Source: an uncultured Methanobrevibacter sp.
GTDB lineage: Archaea; Methanobacteriota; Methanobacteria; Methanobacteriales; Methanobacteriaceae
Direction of reading: 5' to 3'
Assembly: GCA_902795935.1 (NCBI GenBank)
Contig: CADBMS010000074.1
Span: 1 to 6,236 of the forward strand
Length of the DNA stretch: 6,236 bases
This document shows positions 1 to 6,236 of the stretch, in pieces. The translations under genes were made by a program, and so were the position numbers. How positions within the stretch are numbered: position 1 is the first letter of the stretch; each line of letters begins with the position of its first letter. The notes beneath the pieces are model-generated. The model made no database searches. It saw nothing but the letters and a program-made list of their open reading frames with translations, and was not told the DNA's origin.

Positions 1-1
1 A

Positions 2-1168
2 GATAATATTAAAATTATAAGTAATGATGATATTGGAGATATTTTATCTGAAATAATAGAAGGAGATATTATTACAGTAACAGGAACTATTGGTAAAACA
101 TCAACTACATCCTTAATTGATAGTATATTCCGCGCTGCAGGCTACAAAGTGTGGTCTTGTTGTTCTCTTAAAAATAATATAGTTATTGAATCTATTATTG
201 ATGATATTGTTACTAAAGAAAAACATAAAAATATTGATGTTGCTATTATAGAAACACCCCATGGAACTTTGGGCTTATTCCAAAATGTTCCACTTAAAAT
301 TGGATATTTGAACAATATTCTTGAAGATCATTTATCTGAATTCGGAGGCTCAATGCAAAAATACGCTGAACGTAAACTATATCAAACTTCTATTAGTGAA
401 ATTTTCATAACAAACTATCAAACTTATGAATATGTTCATCCTTTAAGAAAAGATGCTATTTATTTTTGTTTAGATAAAGATATCAAAAATATTAAAGAAT
501 TTGAATGTAATATTATAGGTTATGGTGCAAAAAATGCAATAAATATAAAATATGACTTTAATATAAATAATGATGAAAATAAATTTGGAGATTTTACTAG
601 TAATTTCAATATGCTAGGTTATTTCATTGAAAATTCTGTTGGTGCAGCTTCTGTTGCATTAGCTTATGGTATTGATGAAGACTCTATAAAAAAAGGATTA
701 TCTGATTATTCAGGTATACCTGTACACATGGAAAACATTGGAGAATTTAATGGAAGAACTGTAATATTAGATGCTGCTTTTGTATATGAATCTGTTGAAA
801 GTGTTATGGATTTCTTTAAAGATGAATCAGTTGTATTATTATTAAATAATATGGATAGTGAAACTGAAAGAGATAAACAACGTATTGGTAAGCTTTGTGG
901 AGAATATGTTGATATATTAGTAGCTACTGGATTCAATGAAGTAACTCAAAAAGTAGATATGGATTCTGCTAATGCAATACTTGAAGGAGCAAAAGAAACA
1001 GGAGCTAAAGGAGTAGCAGTAAGAACACTAGAAGATGGTGCTGAAGCGTGTATTAAATACTCTAAACCAGGAGATATTATTATCCATATTGGCCCTGCAA
1101 TTAACCATGAAAAATTAGTTAATGAAATATATTCTGGTTTAGAAAAAGGTTGTAAAAAATATAAATAA
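2..1168 (+). CDS. Mur ligase family ATP-dependent ligase, 5' end beyond window (candidate coenzyme F430 synthase or pseudomurein peptide ligase)
   Basis: The frame is open from base 2 to the TAA at 1166-1168, giving 388 visible residues, and the true start lies off the left edge. Visible residues 28-36 (GTIGKTSTT, bases 83-109) form the Mur-type P-loop that binds ATP. Next come the ETPHG segment with a probable Mg-binding Glu at about 84, the NNILEDHL segment (about 104-111) and the YAERK lysine at about 125, where Mur enzymes carry a carbamylated lysine. The C-terminal domain (about 245-388) is MurE-like in layout, but the usual GRME, DYAH, DNPR and GKGHE motifs read VHME, LDAAF, GFNEV and GPAINHE. 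Mur enzymes join a carboxylate to an amine through an acyl-phosphate. The degenerate amino-acid-binding motifs argue against an ordinary bacterial MurE. In a methanogen, the candidates are the Mur-like F430 synthase CfbE, a pseudomurein peptide ligase, or an uncharacterised paralogue, and I cannot decide among them. The family call is strong and the substrate is unknown. A small acidic-protein gene follows 32 bases downstream. Confidence 0.85.
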   Translation, partial: DNIKIISNDDIGDILSEIIEGDIITVTGTIGKTSTTSLIDSIFRAAGYKVWSCCSLKNNIVIESIIDDIVTKEKHKNIDVAIIETPHGTLGLFQNVPLKIGYLNNILEDHLSEFGGSMQKYAERKLYQTSISEIFITNYQTYEYVHPLRKDAIYFCLDKDIKNIKEFECNIIGYGAKNAINIKYDFNINNDENKFGDFTSNFNMLGYFIENSVGAASVALAYGIDEDSIKKGLSDYSGIPVHMENIGEFNGRTVILDAAFVYESVESVMDFFKDESVVLLLNNMDSETERDKQRIGKLCGEYVDILVATGFNEVTQKVDMDSANAILEGAKETGAKGVAVRTLEDGAEACIKYSKPGDIIIHIGPAINHEKLVNEIYSGLEKGCKKYK

Positions 1169-1187
1169 ATATTATTAATTTTAATTA

Positions 1188-1196
1188 AGAGTTGAT
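1188..1196 (+). promoter_or_regulatory. Probable degenerate ribosome binding site of the small acidic-protein gene
   Basis: The bases AGAGTTGAT match the consensus GGAGGTGAT at seven of nine positions and end four bases before the ATG at 1201. This favours the ATG over the in-frame TTG at 1192, which would sit inside the site. The match is weak and the surroundings are AT-rich, so the call is tentative. Confidence 0.4.
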
Positions 1197-1200
1197 TATT

Positions 1201-1467
1201 ATGTTAGATATTGAAGAATTAAAAGAAAAAGCTATTGAAAATAAACTTGCTTTACGAAAAAAATTTGTTACACTTAATGTAGGTGATAATGAATATAATT
1301 TTAGATTAGCAGGTATTGGTGGTAAAGCTATCAAACTTGAAGCATATATCAAATATGATTCTATCACAGAAGCGATAGAAACTAATAATATGGATAGTGT
1401 TGAAGCTCAATTAATGAAAATTATTGAAGAATATGAACCTGAAGAAGAAACTGAAGATGCTGAATAA
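1201..1467 (+). CDS. Small acidic protein of unknown function (88 aa)
   Basis: I do not recognise this family. The 88-residue product starts with a charged, probably helical segment (1-21, with a basic LRKK patch at 18-21). A likely beta-rich core follows (22-36, with the turn VGDNEY), then a glycine-containing turn GIGGK (38-42) and two probable helices (43-60 and 63-78). The last 13 residues contain nine Asp or Glu. There is no signal peptide, membrane segment or cysteine, so a soluble cytoplasmic protein is expected. An in-frame TTG lies three codons upstream at 1192, but the ATG at 1201 is better placed behind a weak ribosome binding site. The gene runs in the same direction as the Mur-like ligase and starts 32 bases after its stop, so shared transcription is likely, and a functional link is possible but unproven. 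GIGGK resembles part of a P-loop but lacks the trailing Ser/Thr and the rest of an NTPase, so nucleotide binding is not claimed. Codon use resembles the neighbouring genes, supporting a real gene. Confidence 0.75.
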   Translation: MLDIEELKEKAIENKLALRKKFVTLNVGDNEYNFRLAGIGGKAIKLEAYIKYDSITEAIETNNMDSVEAQLMKIIEEYEPEEETEDAE

Positions 1468-1487
1468 ACAGCATAATTTATTAATTT
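1457..1487 (+). terminator. Stem-loop over the small gene's stop codon followed by a T-rich stretch; possible terminator
   Basis: ATGCTG (1457-1462) pairs perfectly with CAGCAT (1469-1474) around a six-base AATAAA loop that includes most of the TAA stop at 1465-1467. A T-rich stretch follows (1477-1487). The stem is short and no run of five or more T is present, so this is a plausible but weak transcription end for the left-hand genes. Archaeal termination depends mainly on T-rich tracts, and the stem may be incidental. Read on the other strand, the same stem is followed by a T-rich run within the small gene's 3' end and could also help end uvrA transcripts. Confidence 0.35.
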
Positions 1488-1500
1488 CAGTTATTAATTT
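1478..1500. repeat. Tandem-like pair of TTATTAATTT words in the convergent gap
   Basis: The ten-base word TTATTAATTT occurs at 1478-1487 and again at 1491-1500. A further exact copy lies at 1172-1181, just before the small gene, and a nine-base copy at 1525-1533 overlaps the uvrA stop. All the copies lie in or at the edges of non-coding gaps. In DNA this AT-rich such words recur easily, so chance or a shared role as a T-rich termination tract is more likely than a specific binding site. Confidence 0.4.
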
Positions 1501-1501
1501 A

Positions 1502-1519
1502 CATATTTTAAAAGATATG
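1502..1519. repeat. Near-perfect 18-bp palindrome next to the uvrA stop codon
   Basis: The word CATATTTTAAAAGATATG is self-complementary apart from one T-G pair in each half-site comparison and the two central bases. It lies 8 bases beyond the uvrA stop codon and 34 bases beyond the small gene's stop. In RNA it could fold with a CATAT/ATATG stem and an eight-base loop. It could contribute to the 3' end of uvrA mRNA, or be a binding site for a dimeric protein. Its AT content makes chance a real possibility. Confidence 0.35.
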
Positions 1520-1527
1520 GTGATTTA

Positions 1528-4371
1528 TTAATTATTTAGAATACTCTTTAAAAATTTTGCTGTATACGTTTTATATTTTGTAATTTCTTCAGGAGTACCC
1601 TTAGCAACAATAGTGCCTCCTTCATCACCACCTTCAGGACCTAAATCAATAATATAATCAGCAGTTTTAATAACGTCTAAATTATGTTCAATTACAACAA
1701 CAGAATTACCAGCATCAGTTAAACGGTTAAGAACATTTAATAATCTCTTAATATCTGCAAAATGTAATCCTGTAGTAGGTTCATCTAAAATATATAATGT
1801 TTTACCTGTGCTTTGCCTACTTAATTCTTTAGCCAATTTTACTCTTTGTGCCTCACCACCAGATAAAGTAGTAGCCGATTGTCCTAACTTAATATAACCT
1901 AAACCTACATCATATAATGTTTGTAATTTATTTTTTATTCTAGGAATATTTTCAAAAAATTCAACTGCTTCTTCAACTGTCATTTCTAAAACATCAGATA
2001 TATTTTTACCTTTATAGCGAATATCCAATGTTTCTTGATTATATCTTTCACCTTTACATTCTTCACAAGGAACATAAACATCAGCTAAAAAATGCATTTC
2101 TATTTTAACAATACCATCACCAGCACATGCTTCACAACGACCACCTTTAACATTAAAACTAAAACGTCCTGGTTTATAACCTCTTTTTTTAGATTCAGGA
2201 GTTTCAGAAAATAATTCTCTAATATATGTAAATACTCCAATATATGTGGCAGGATTTGATCTAGGGGTTCGACCAATAGGCGATTGATCAATGATAATAT
2301 TTTTATCAATATTTTCTAAACCTTCAATAGAATCGTGTTTCCCAGGATACATAAATTTATGGTTTAATTGACCATAAACACCTTTATACAATATTTCATT
2401 AATTAAAGTACTTTTACCAGACCCAGAAACTCCTGTGACACACGTGAAAACACCTAATGGTATTTCAACATCAATATTTTGTAAATTATTTTGTTTAGCA
2501 CCTTTAATTATTATTGATTTTCCATTAGATTTTCTTCTTTTAGAGGGCACTTCAATAATTTCTCTACGAGACAAATAATTTCCAGTAATAGAATCTTTGT
2601 TATCCATAATTTCTTTAGGAGTACCTTCTGCAACAATTTTGCCACCATGTTCTCCAGCACCAGGTCCAATATCTACAATATAATCTGCAGAAATAATAGT
2701 TTCTTCATCGTGTTCTACAACAAGTAATGTATTACCTAAATCTCTTAAATTTTTAAGAGTATCTAATAATTTAACATTATCCCTTTGATGTAAACCTATA
2801 CTTGGTTCATCAAGAATATACAAAACTCCAACTAACCGAGACCCTATTTGAGTTGCTAATCGTATACGTTGAGCTTCACCACCGGATAATGTTCCAGATG
2901 ATCTGCTAAGTGTAATATAACCCAATCCCACATCAACTAAAAAAGTTAAACGTTCATTAATTTCTTTTAAAACCTCTTTTGCAATGTATTTTTGACGTTT
3001 ATTTAATTTAACTGATTTAAAAAATTTTTGAGATTCTTTAATAGGCATATCCACCACATCAGTGATTGATTTACCTGCAATAGTAACTGCTCTGCTTTCA
3101 GGCCTTAAACGAGCACCATTACAAACTGGACACTTACGATCACTCATAAATTTAGACATATATGTTCTCATATAACTAGATTTAGTTTCTAAAAATATAC
3201 GTTCCATGCGTGGAATAACACCTTCAAATTTTCTATTTACTCTATGCATACGTCCTTTTCTTTTAAAAATAAATTCAACTCTTTCTTTAGAACCATATAA
3301 TATAATATTTTGGAATTTTTCGGGTAATTCATCAAATGGGACTTCAATACTGAAATTATAATGTTTAGCAACTGCATCAAGCATTTGATAATAATAATTA
3401 TCTTTACTAGATCTGCTCCATGGTACAATTGCACCCTCATTAAGACTTAAATTTTTATTAGGAACTACTAAATCTGGATCAATTTCCATTTTATTTCCAA
3501 TTCCATTACATTCAGGACAAGCACCATGAGGACTATTAAACGAAAACATACGGGGGCTTATTTCTTCAAAATTTATTCCACAATCAGAGCATGCAAAATC
3601 TTCACTATAAATTTTTTCTTCCACATCATTTTCTTTATCAAAAACTACTATTAAAACTCCTTCACCAAGTTGTAATGATGTTTCAACAGAGTCAGCTAAT
3701 CTTTTTCTAAAATCAATATCAAATCTTGTTTTTAATCTATCCACAACAACTTCAATTGAATGTTTAAAATTTTTATCAAGATTAAAATCATCTTCTAAAT
3801 CTTTAATTTCCCCATTAACTCTTACTCTAACAAAACCTTTTCTTCTTAAATCTTCAAAAACTTGTTTATGCTCACCTTTACGATCTTTAACAATTGGGGC
3901 TAAAATTTGAATTTTTATATGTTCCCCATGAGAAAGTATATTATCTATGATTTGACTTGATGTTTGTTGAGATATTTCTTTGCCACATACATAACAATGA
4001 GGAATACCAATTCTTGCAAATAATAAACGCAAATAATCATATACTTCAGTCATAGTTCCAACAGTTGATCTTGGATTAACTTTAGTGGTTTTTTGATCAA
4101 TGGATATTGCTGGAGATAGTCCTTCAATATAATCAACTTCAGGTTTTTTCATTTGCCCTAAAAATTGTCTAGCATATGCTGATAGTGATTCAACATATTT
4201 TCTTTGACCTTCTGCATAAATTGTATCAAATGCTAATGATGATTTTCCAGATCCACTTAATCCAGTTATTACAATCAGTTTATTACGTGGTAATTCTATA
4301 TCAATATTTTGAAGATTATGTTCTCTTGCACCTTTTAGAATAATTTTATCTTTTTTTGTGGCAATATTCAT
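1528..4371 (-). CDS. uvrA: UvrABC excision repair system protein UvrA (complete, 947 aa)
   Basis: UvrA is the ATPase dimer that scans DNA for bulky lesions, delivers UvrB to them and then dissociates. All landmarks are present. ATPase I has Walker A GLSGSGKS (37-44), signature LSGGEAQR (495-502), Walker B LYILDEP (517-523) and H-loop His554. ATPase II has GVSGSGKST (647-655), LSGGEAQR (836-843), ILDEP (861-865) and His896. The four-Cys zinc module inserted in domain I uses C261, C264, C285 and C288. The C-terminal zinc finger used in damage recognition uses C746, C749, C769 and C772. Extra CxxC pairs lie at 126/129 and 414/417. The length is normal for the family (about 940 residues). The start is the ATG at 4369-4371, preceded at nine bases by AAGGTG. 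An in-frame GTG at 4381-4383 would add four residues but lies inside that site. The gene follows uvrB by 18 bases in one operon and converges on the small acidic-protein gene. No inactivating change is seen. Similar UvrA proteins occur in bacteria and mesophilic methanogens. Confidence 0.98.
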   Translation of the reverse strand: MNIATKKDKIILKGAREHNLQNIDIELPRNKLIVITGLSGSGKSSLAFDTIYAEGQRKYVESLSAYARQFLGQMKKPEVDYIEGLSPAISIDQKTTKVNPRSTVGTMTEVYDYLRLLFARIGIPHCYVCGKEISQQTSSQIIDNILSHGEHIKIQILAPIVKDRKGEHKQVFEDLRRKGFVRVRVNGEIKDLEDDFNLDKNFKHSIEVVVDRLKTRFDIDFRKRLADSVETSLQLGEGVLIVVFDKENDVEEKIYSEDFACSDCGINFEEISPRMFSFNSPHGACPECNGIGNKMEIDPDLVVPNKNLSLNEGAIVPWSRSSKDNYYYQMLDAVAKHYNFSIEVPFDELPEKFQNIILYGSKERVEFIFKRKGRMHRVNRKFEGVIPRMERIFLETKSSYMRTYMSKFMSDRKCPVCNGARLRPESRAVTIAGKSITDVVDMPIKESQKFFKSVKLNKRQKYIAKEVLKEINERLTFLVDVGLGYITLSRSSGTLSGGEAQRIRLATQIGSRLVGVLYILDEPSIGLHQRDNVKLLDTLKNLRDLGNTLLVVEHDEETIISADYIVDIGPGAGEHGGKIVAEGTPKEIMDNKDSITGNYLSRREIIEVPSKRRKSNGKSIIIKGAKQNNLQNIDVEIPLGVFTCVTGVSGSGKSTLINEILYKGVYGQLNHKFMYPGKHDSIEGLENIDKNIIIDQSPIGRTPRSNPATYIGVFTYIRELFSETPESKKRGYKPGRFSFNVKGGRCEACAGDGIVKIEMHFLADVYVPCEECKGERYNQETLDIRYKGKNISDVLEMTVEEAVEFFENIPRIKNKLQTLYDVGLGYIKLGQSATTLSGGEAQRVKLAKELSRQSTGKTLYILDEPTTGLHFADIKRLLNVLNRLTDAGNSVVVIEHNLDVIKTADYIIDLGPEGGDEGGTIVAKGTPEEITKYKTYTAKFLKSILNN

Positions 4372-4380
4372 ATAAATACA

Positions 4381-4386
4381 CACCTT
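4381..4386 (-). promoter_or_regulatory. Ribosome binding site of uvrA
   Basis: Read on the minus strand, AAGGTG ends nine bases before the ATG at 4371 and lies wholly in the 18-base gap after the uvrB stop. It overlaps the competing in-frame GTG at 4383, which is the main reason for choosing the ATG as the start. The tight spacing suggests translation of uvrA is coupled to that of uvrB. Confidence 0.75.
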
Positions 4387-4389
4387 ATA

Positions 4390-6236
4390 TTATCTTGTTA
4401 AATTTTTTAATGTTATAATTTGATCTCTTATTTTAGCTGCTCTTTCGAAATCTAAATTTTTAGCTACATTTTTCATTTCTTTTTCTAAATCATTTATTAA
4501 TAAATCCAGTTCATCTTTAGGCATATTTTTAATATTCATTATTCCTTTAAATTCTTCTTCATCAAGTTTTTCTTTTTCTTTTAAGTTTCTAACTGTGGTT
4601 TTAGGAGTTATATTATGTTTTTTATTGTATGCTGTCTGTAATTTTCTTCTTCTATTTGTTATGGATACACTAGTTTGTATAGAATCTGTTATTTCATCAG
4701 CATACATTATAACTCTACCATTAACATTACGTGCTGCTCTACCTATAGTTTGTATTAAAGATGTTTTTGATCTTAAAAACCCTTCTTTATCAGCATCCAA
4801 TATTGCCACTAGTCCCACTTCTGGCAAATCCAATCCCTCTCGTAATAAATTAACTCCCACTAAACAATCAAATTCTCCTCGCCTTAGTTCATCTATTATT
4901 TCTATTCTTTCAAGAGTGTCAATTTCTGAATGTAAATATTTAATTTTTATTCCTATTTTTGCATAGTATTCTGTTAAATCCTCTGCCATTTTTTTTGTTA
5001 GAGTTGTTACCAATATTCTTTCATTTCTTTTTATTTTTTCATTAATCTCTATTAAAAGATCATCAACTTGATTTTTCACTGGCCTTATGATTACTTCAGG
5101 ATCAACTAATCCTGTTGGCCGTATTATTTGTTCAACAAGATTTAAACTTTTGTTTATCTCATAATTTCCTGGTGTTGCTGATATATAAACTATTTGATTA
5201 GTTTTTTCTTCAAATTCATTGAATTTTAATGGTCTATTTTCTATTGCTGATGGTAATCTGAAACCATAGTTTACTAATGTTTCTTTTCTTGCTTTATCTC
5301 CATTATACATTCCTCTTATTTGTGGAACGGTTACATGGGATTCATCAATTATTGTTAAGAAGTTTTCTGGAAAATAATCTAATAACGAATAAGGAGTACT
5401 TCCCCATTCACGACCACTTAAGTGTAATGAGTAGTTTTCCACCCCAGAACAATATCCCATTTCACGTAGCATTTCTAAATCAAAATTGGTTCTTTGTTCG
5501 ATTCTTTGTGCTTCTATTAGTTTATTTTGTGAATTTAAAATTAGTAATCTTTCTTTAAGTTCTTCTTCTATTTTTTTTAATGCAATGCTCATCCTATTGG
5601 GACTTGTTACAAAGTGTTTTGCTGGAAAAATAATTGTTCTTTCTAGATTTTCTATTTTTTTTGCTTTTAATTTATCTATTACTGATATTGATTCTATTTC
5701 ATCACCATATAATTCTATTCGTATTGGTTGTGTACCATGTATGGGATTTATTTCTATTACATCTCCTCTTACTCTAAATTGACCTATTTCAAATGCTATA
5801 TCATTTCTTTCATATTGCATATGTATTAATTTAGTTAATATTTCATCTCTGTCTATTATGTCTCCTACTTTTAGAGGAAGTATGAACTCCCCATAATCTT
5901 TTGGTGATCCTAATCCATATATACATGATACACTTGAAACTACTATAACATCATCTCGGGATAATAATGATTGTGTTGCTGAGTGTCTCATTTGATCTAT
6001 TTCTTCATTTATGGATGATTCTTTGTCTATATACGTATCTGATTGTGGGACATATGCTTCTGGTTGATAGTAATCATAATAACTTACAAAATATTCAACT
6101 GCATTATTTGGAAAAAATTCTTTGAATTCTTCGTATAATTGCGCTGCTAATGTTTTATTATGAGATATTATTAATGTTGGTTTTTGAACTTCTTTTATTA
6201 CATTGGCCATTGTGAATGTTTTTCCCGACCCAGTAA
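4390..6236 (-). CDS. uvrB: UvrABC excision repair system protein UvrB (5' end beyond window)
   Basis: UvrB is a superfamily 2 helicase-like ATPase that UvrA loads at lesions. It verifies damage by inserting a beta-hairpin between the strands and recruits the nuclease UvrC. The frame stays open to the right edge. The first complete codons read TGSGKTFTMANV, the Walker A region, so by comparison with E. coli UvrB about 40 N-terminal residues are missing and the full length would be near 654. In visible numbering (614 residues), the damage-probing hairpin YFVSYYDYYQPEAYVP is at 48-63, IYGLG at 105-109, motif II DESH at 297-300, motif III SATP at 352-355, motif V LLREGLDLPEV at 463-473 and motif VI QTIGRAARN at about 495-502. 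The C-terminal UVR coiled-coil motif (about 575-609, with KNLDFERAAKIRDQI) is the UvrC contact. Every key motif is intact. The ATG at 6208-6210 is an internal methionine just after the P-loop and not the start. The gene is upstream of uvrA in the same operon. Its promoter is off the window, and uvrC is not seen here. Confidence 0.98.
   Translation of the reverse strand, partial: TGSGKTFTMANVIKEVQKPTLIISHNKTLAAQLYEEFKEFFPNNAVEYFVSYYDYYQPEAYVPQSDTYIDKESSINEEIDQMRHSATQSLLSRDDVIVVSSVSCIYGLGSPKDYGEFILPLKVGDIIDRDEILTKLIHMQYERNDIAFEIGQFRVRGDVIEINPIHGTQPIRIELYGDEIESISVIDKLKAKKIENLERTIIFPAKHFVTSPNRMSIALKKIEEELKERLLILNSQNKLIEAQRIEQRTNFDLEMLREMGYCSGVENYSLHLSGREWGSTPYSLLDYFPENFLTIIDESHVTVPQIRGMYNGDKARKETLVNYGFRLPSAIENRPLKFNEFEEKTNQIVYISATPGNYEINKSLNLVEQIIRPTGLVDPEVIIRPVKNQVDDLLIEINEKIKRNERILVTTLTKKMAEDLTEYYAKIGIKIKYLHSEIDTLERIEIIDELRRGEFDCLVGVNLLREGLDLPEVGLVAILDADKEGFLRSKTSLIQTIGRAARNVNGRVIMYADEITDSIQTSVSITNRRRKLQTAYNKKHNITPKTTVRNLKEKEKLDEEEFKGIMNIKNMPKDELDLLINDLEKEMKNVAKNLDFERAAKIRDQIITLKNLTR

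Noticed and set aside
149..151. GTG as the start of the Mur-like ligase
   Set aside because: The frame stays open upstream to base 2 and encodes the P-loop GTIGKTSTT at 83-109, which the enzyme needs. The GTG is an internal valine.
1158..1180. A TATA-like AT run before the small acidic gene as its own promoter
   Set aside because: The run overlaps the end of the ligase gene, similar AT words occur throughout this DNA, and the 32-base gap is more simply explained by shared transcription.
1192..1194. TTG start for the small acidic protein
   Set aside because: It lies inside the weak ribosome binding site, and an ATG at 1201 is well spaced behind that site.
1519..1524. GGTGAT on the + strand as a ribosome binding site for an extra small gene
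   Set aside because: No ATG, GTG or TTG with a usable frame follows at a suitable distance. The bases lie between the uvrA stop and the palindrome, and the match appears accidental.
2100..3440. Short frames within uvrA on the same strand (2100-2309, 3237-3440) as overlapping genes
   Set aside because: They are out-of-frame readings of a highly conserved gene, biased in composition by AT-rich codons, with no sign of independent coding.
4595..5782. Open frames on the + strand opposite uvrB (4595-4966, 5277-5558, 5486-5782)
   Set aside because: They are antisense shadows of uvrB with Leu/Ser/Phe-rich, low-complexity translations, and no ribosome binding site or recognisable domain.
6208..6210. 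ATG as the start of uvrB
   Set aside because: The codons before it read TGSGKTFT, the UvrB Walker A motif, in the same frame to the window edge. This ATG is the internal Met of FTMANV.
1..6236. A new defence, mobile or other undescribed multi-gene system
   Set aside because: There are no direct-repeat arrays, transposase, integrase or nuclease genes. Most of the window is two well-known repair genes, and only the ligase and small-protein pair remains open.

Overview
The window is strongly AT-rich (judged by eye, not computed) and holds four protein-coding genes in two converging pairs. It probably comes from a low-GC methanogenic archaeon of the order Methanobacteriales, such as Methanosphaera or Methanobrevibacter. 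That assignment is an inference. It rests on a Mur-ligase-family protein that does not look like a bacterial MurC/D/E/F, together with uvrB and uvrA, which mesophilic methanogens are known to carry. A low-GC bacterium such as a clostridium cannot be fully excluded from the sequence alone.

Left part (2-1467, + strand): a Mur ligase family gene enters from beyond the left edge. Its P-loop, Mg-binding region and carbamyl-lysine region are intact, but its substrate-recognition motifs are non-canonical. Thirty-two bases downstream lies a small gene for an 88-residue acidic protein that I do not recognise. The two probably share a transcript.

Middle (1468-1527): a 60-base gap separates two convergent gene ends. 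It holds a 6-bp stem-loop straddling the small gene's stop codon, a T-rich stretch with a repeated TTATTAATTT word, and a near-perfect 18-bp palindrome next to the uvrA stop. This is most simply read as a compact two-way termination region.

Right part (1528-6236, - strand): transcription runs from uvrB, whose first roughly 40 codons lie beyond the right edge, into a complete uvrA. Eighteen bases separate the two genes, and the uvrA ribosome binding site lies in that gap. The encoded proteins are the damage-recognition ATPase (UvrA) and the damage-verifying, UvrC-loading helicase (UvrB) of bacterial-type nucleotide excision repair. uvrC is not in the window.

I find no RNA gene, CRISPR array, insertion sequence, riboswitch or obviously new multi-gene system. 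The most open questions are the substrate of the Mur-like ligase and the role of its small acidic neighbour. Two start calls need care: uvrA starts at the ATG at 4371 rather than the in-frame GTG at 4383, and the small gene starts at the ATG at 1201 rather than the TTG at 1192.
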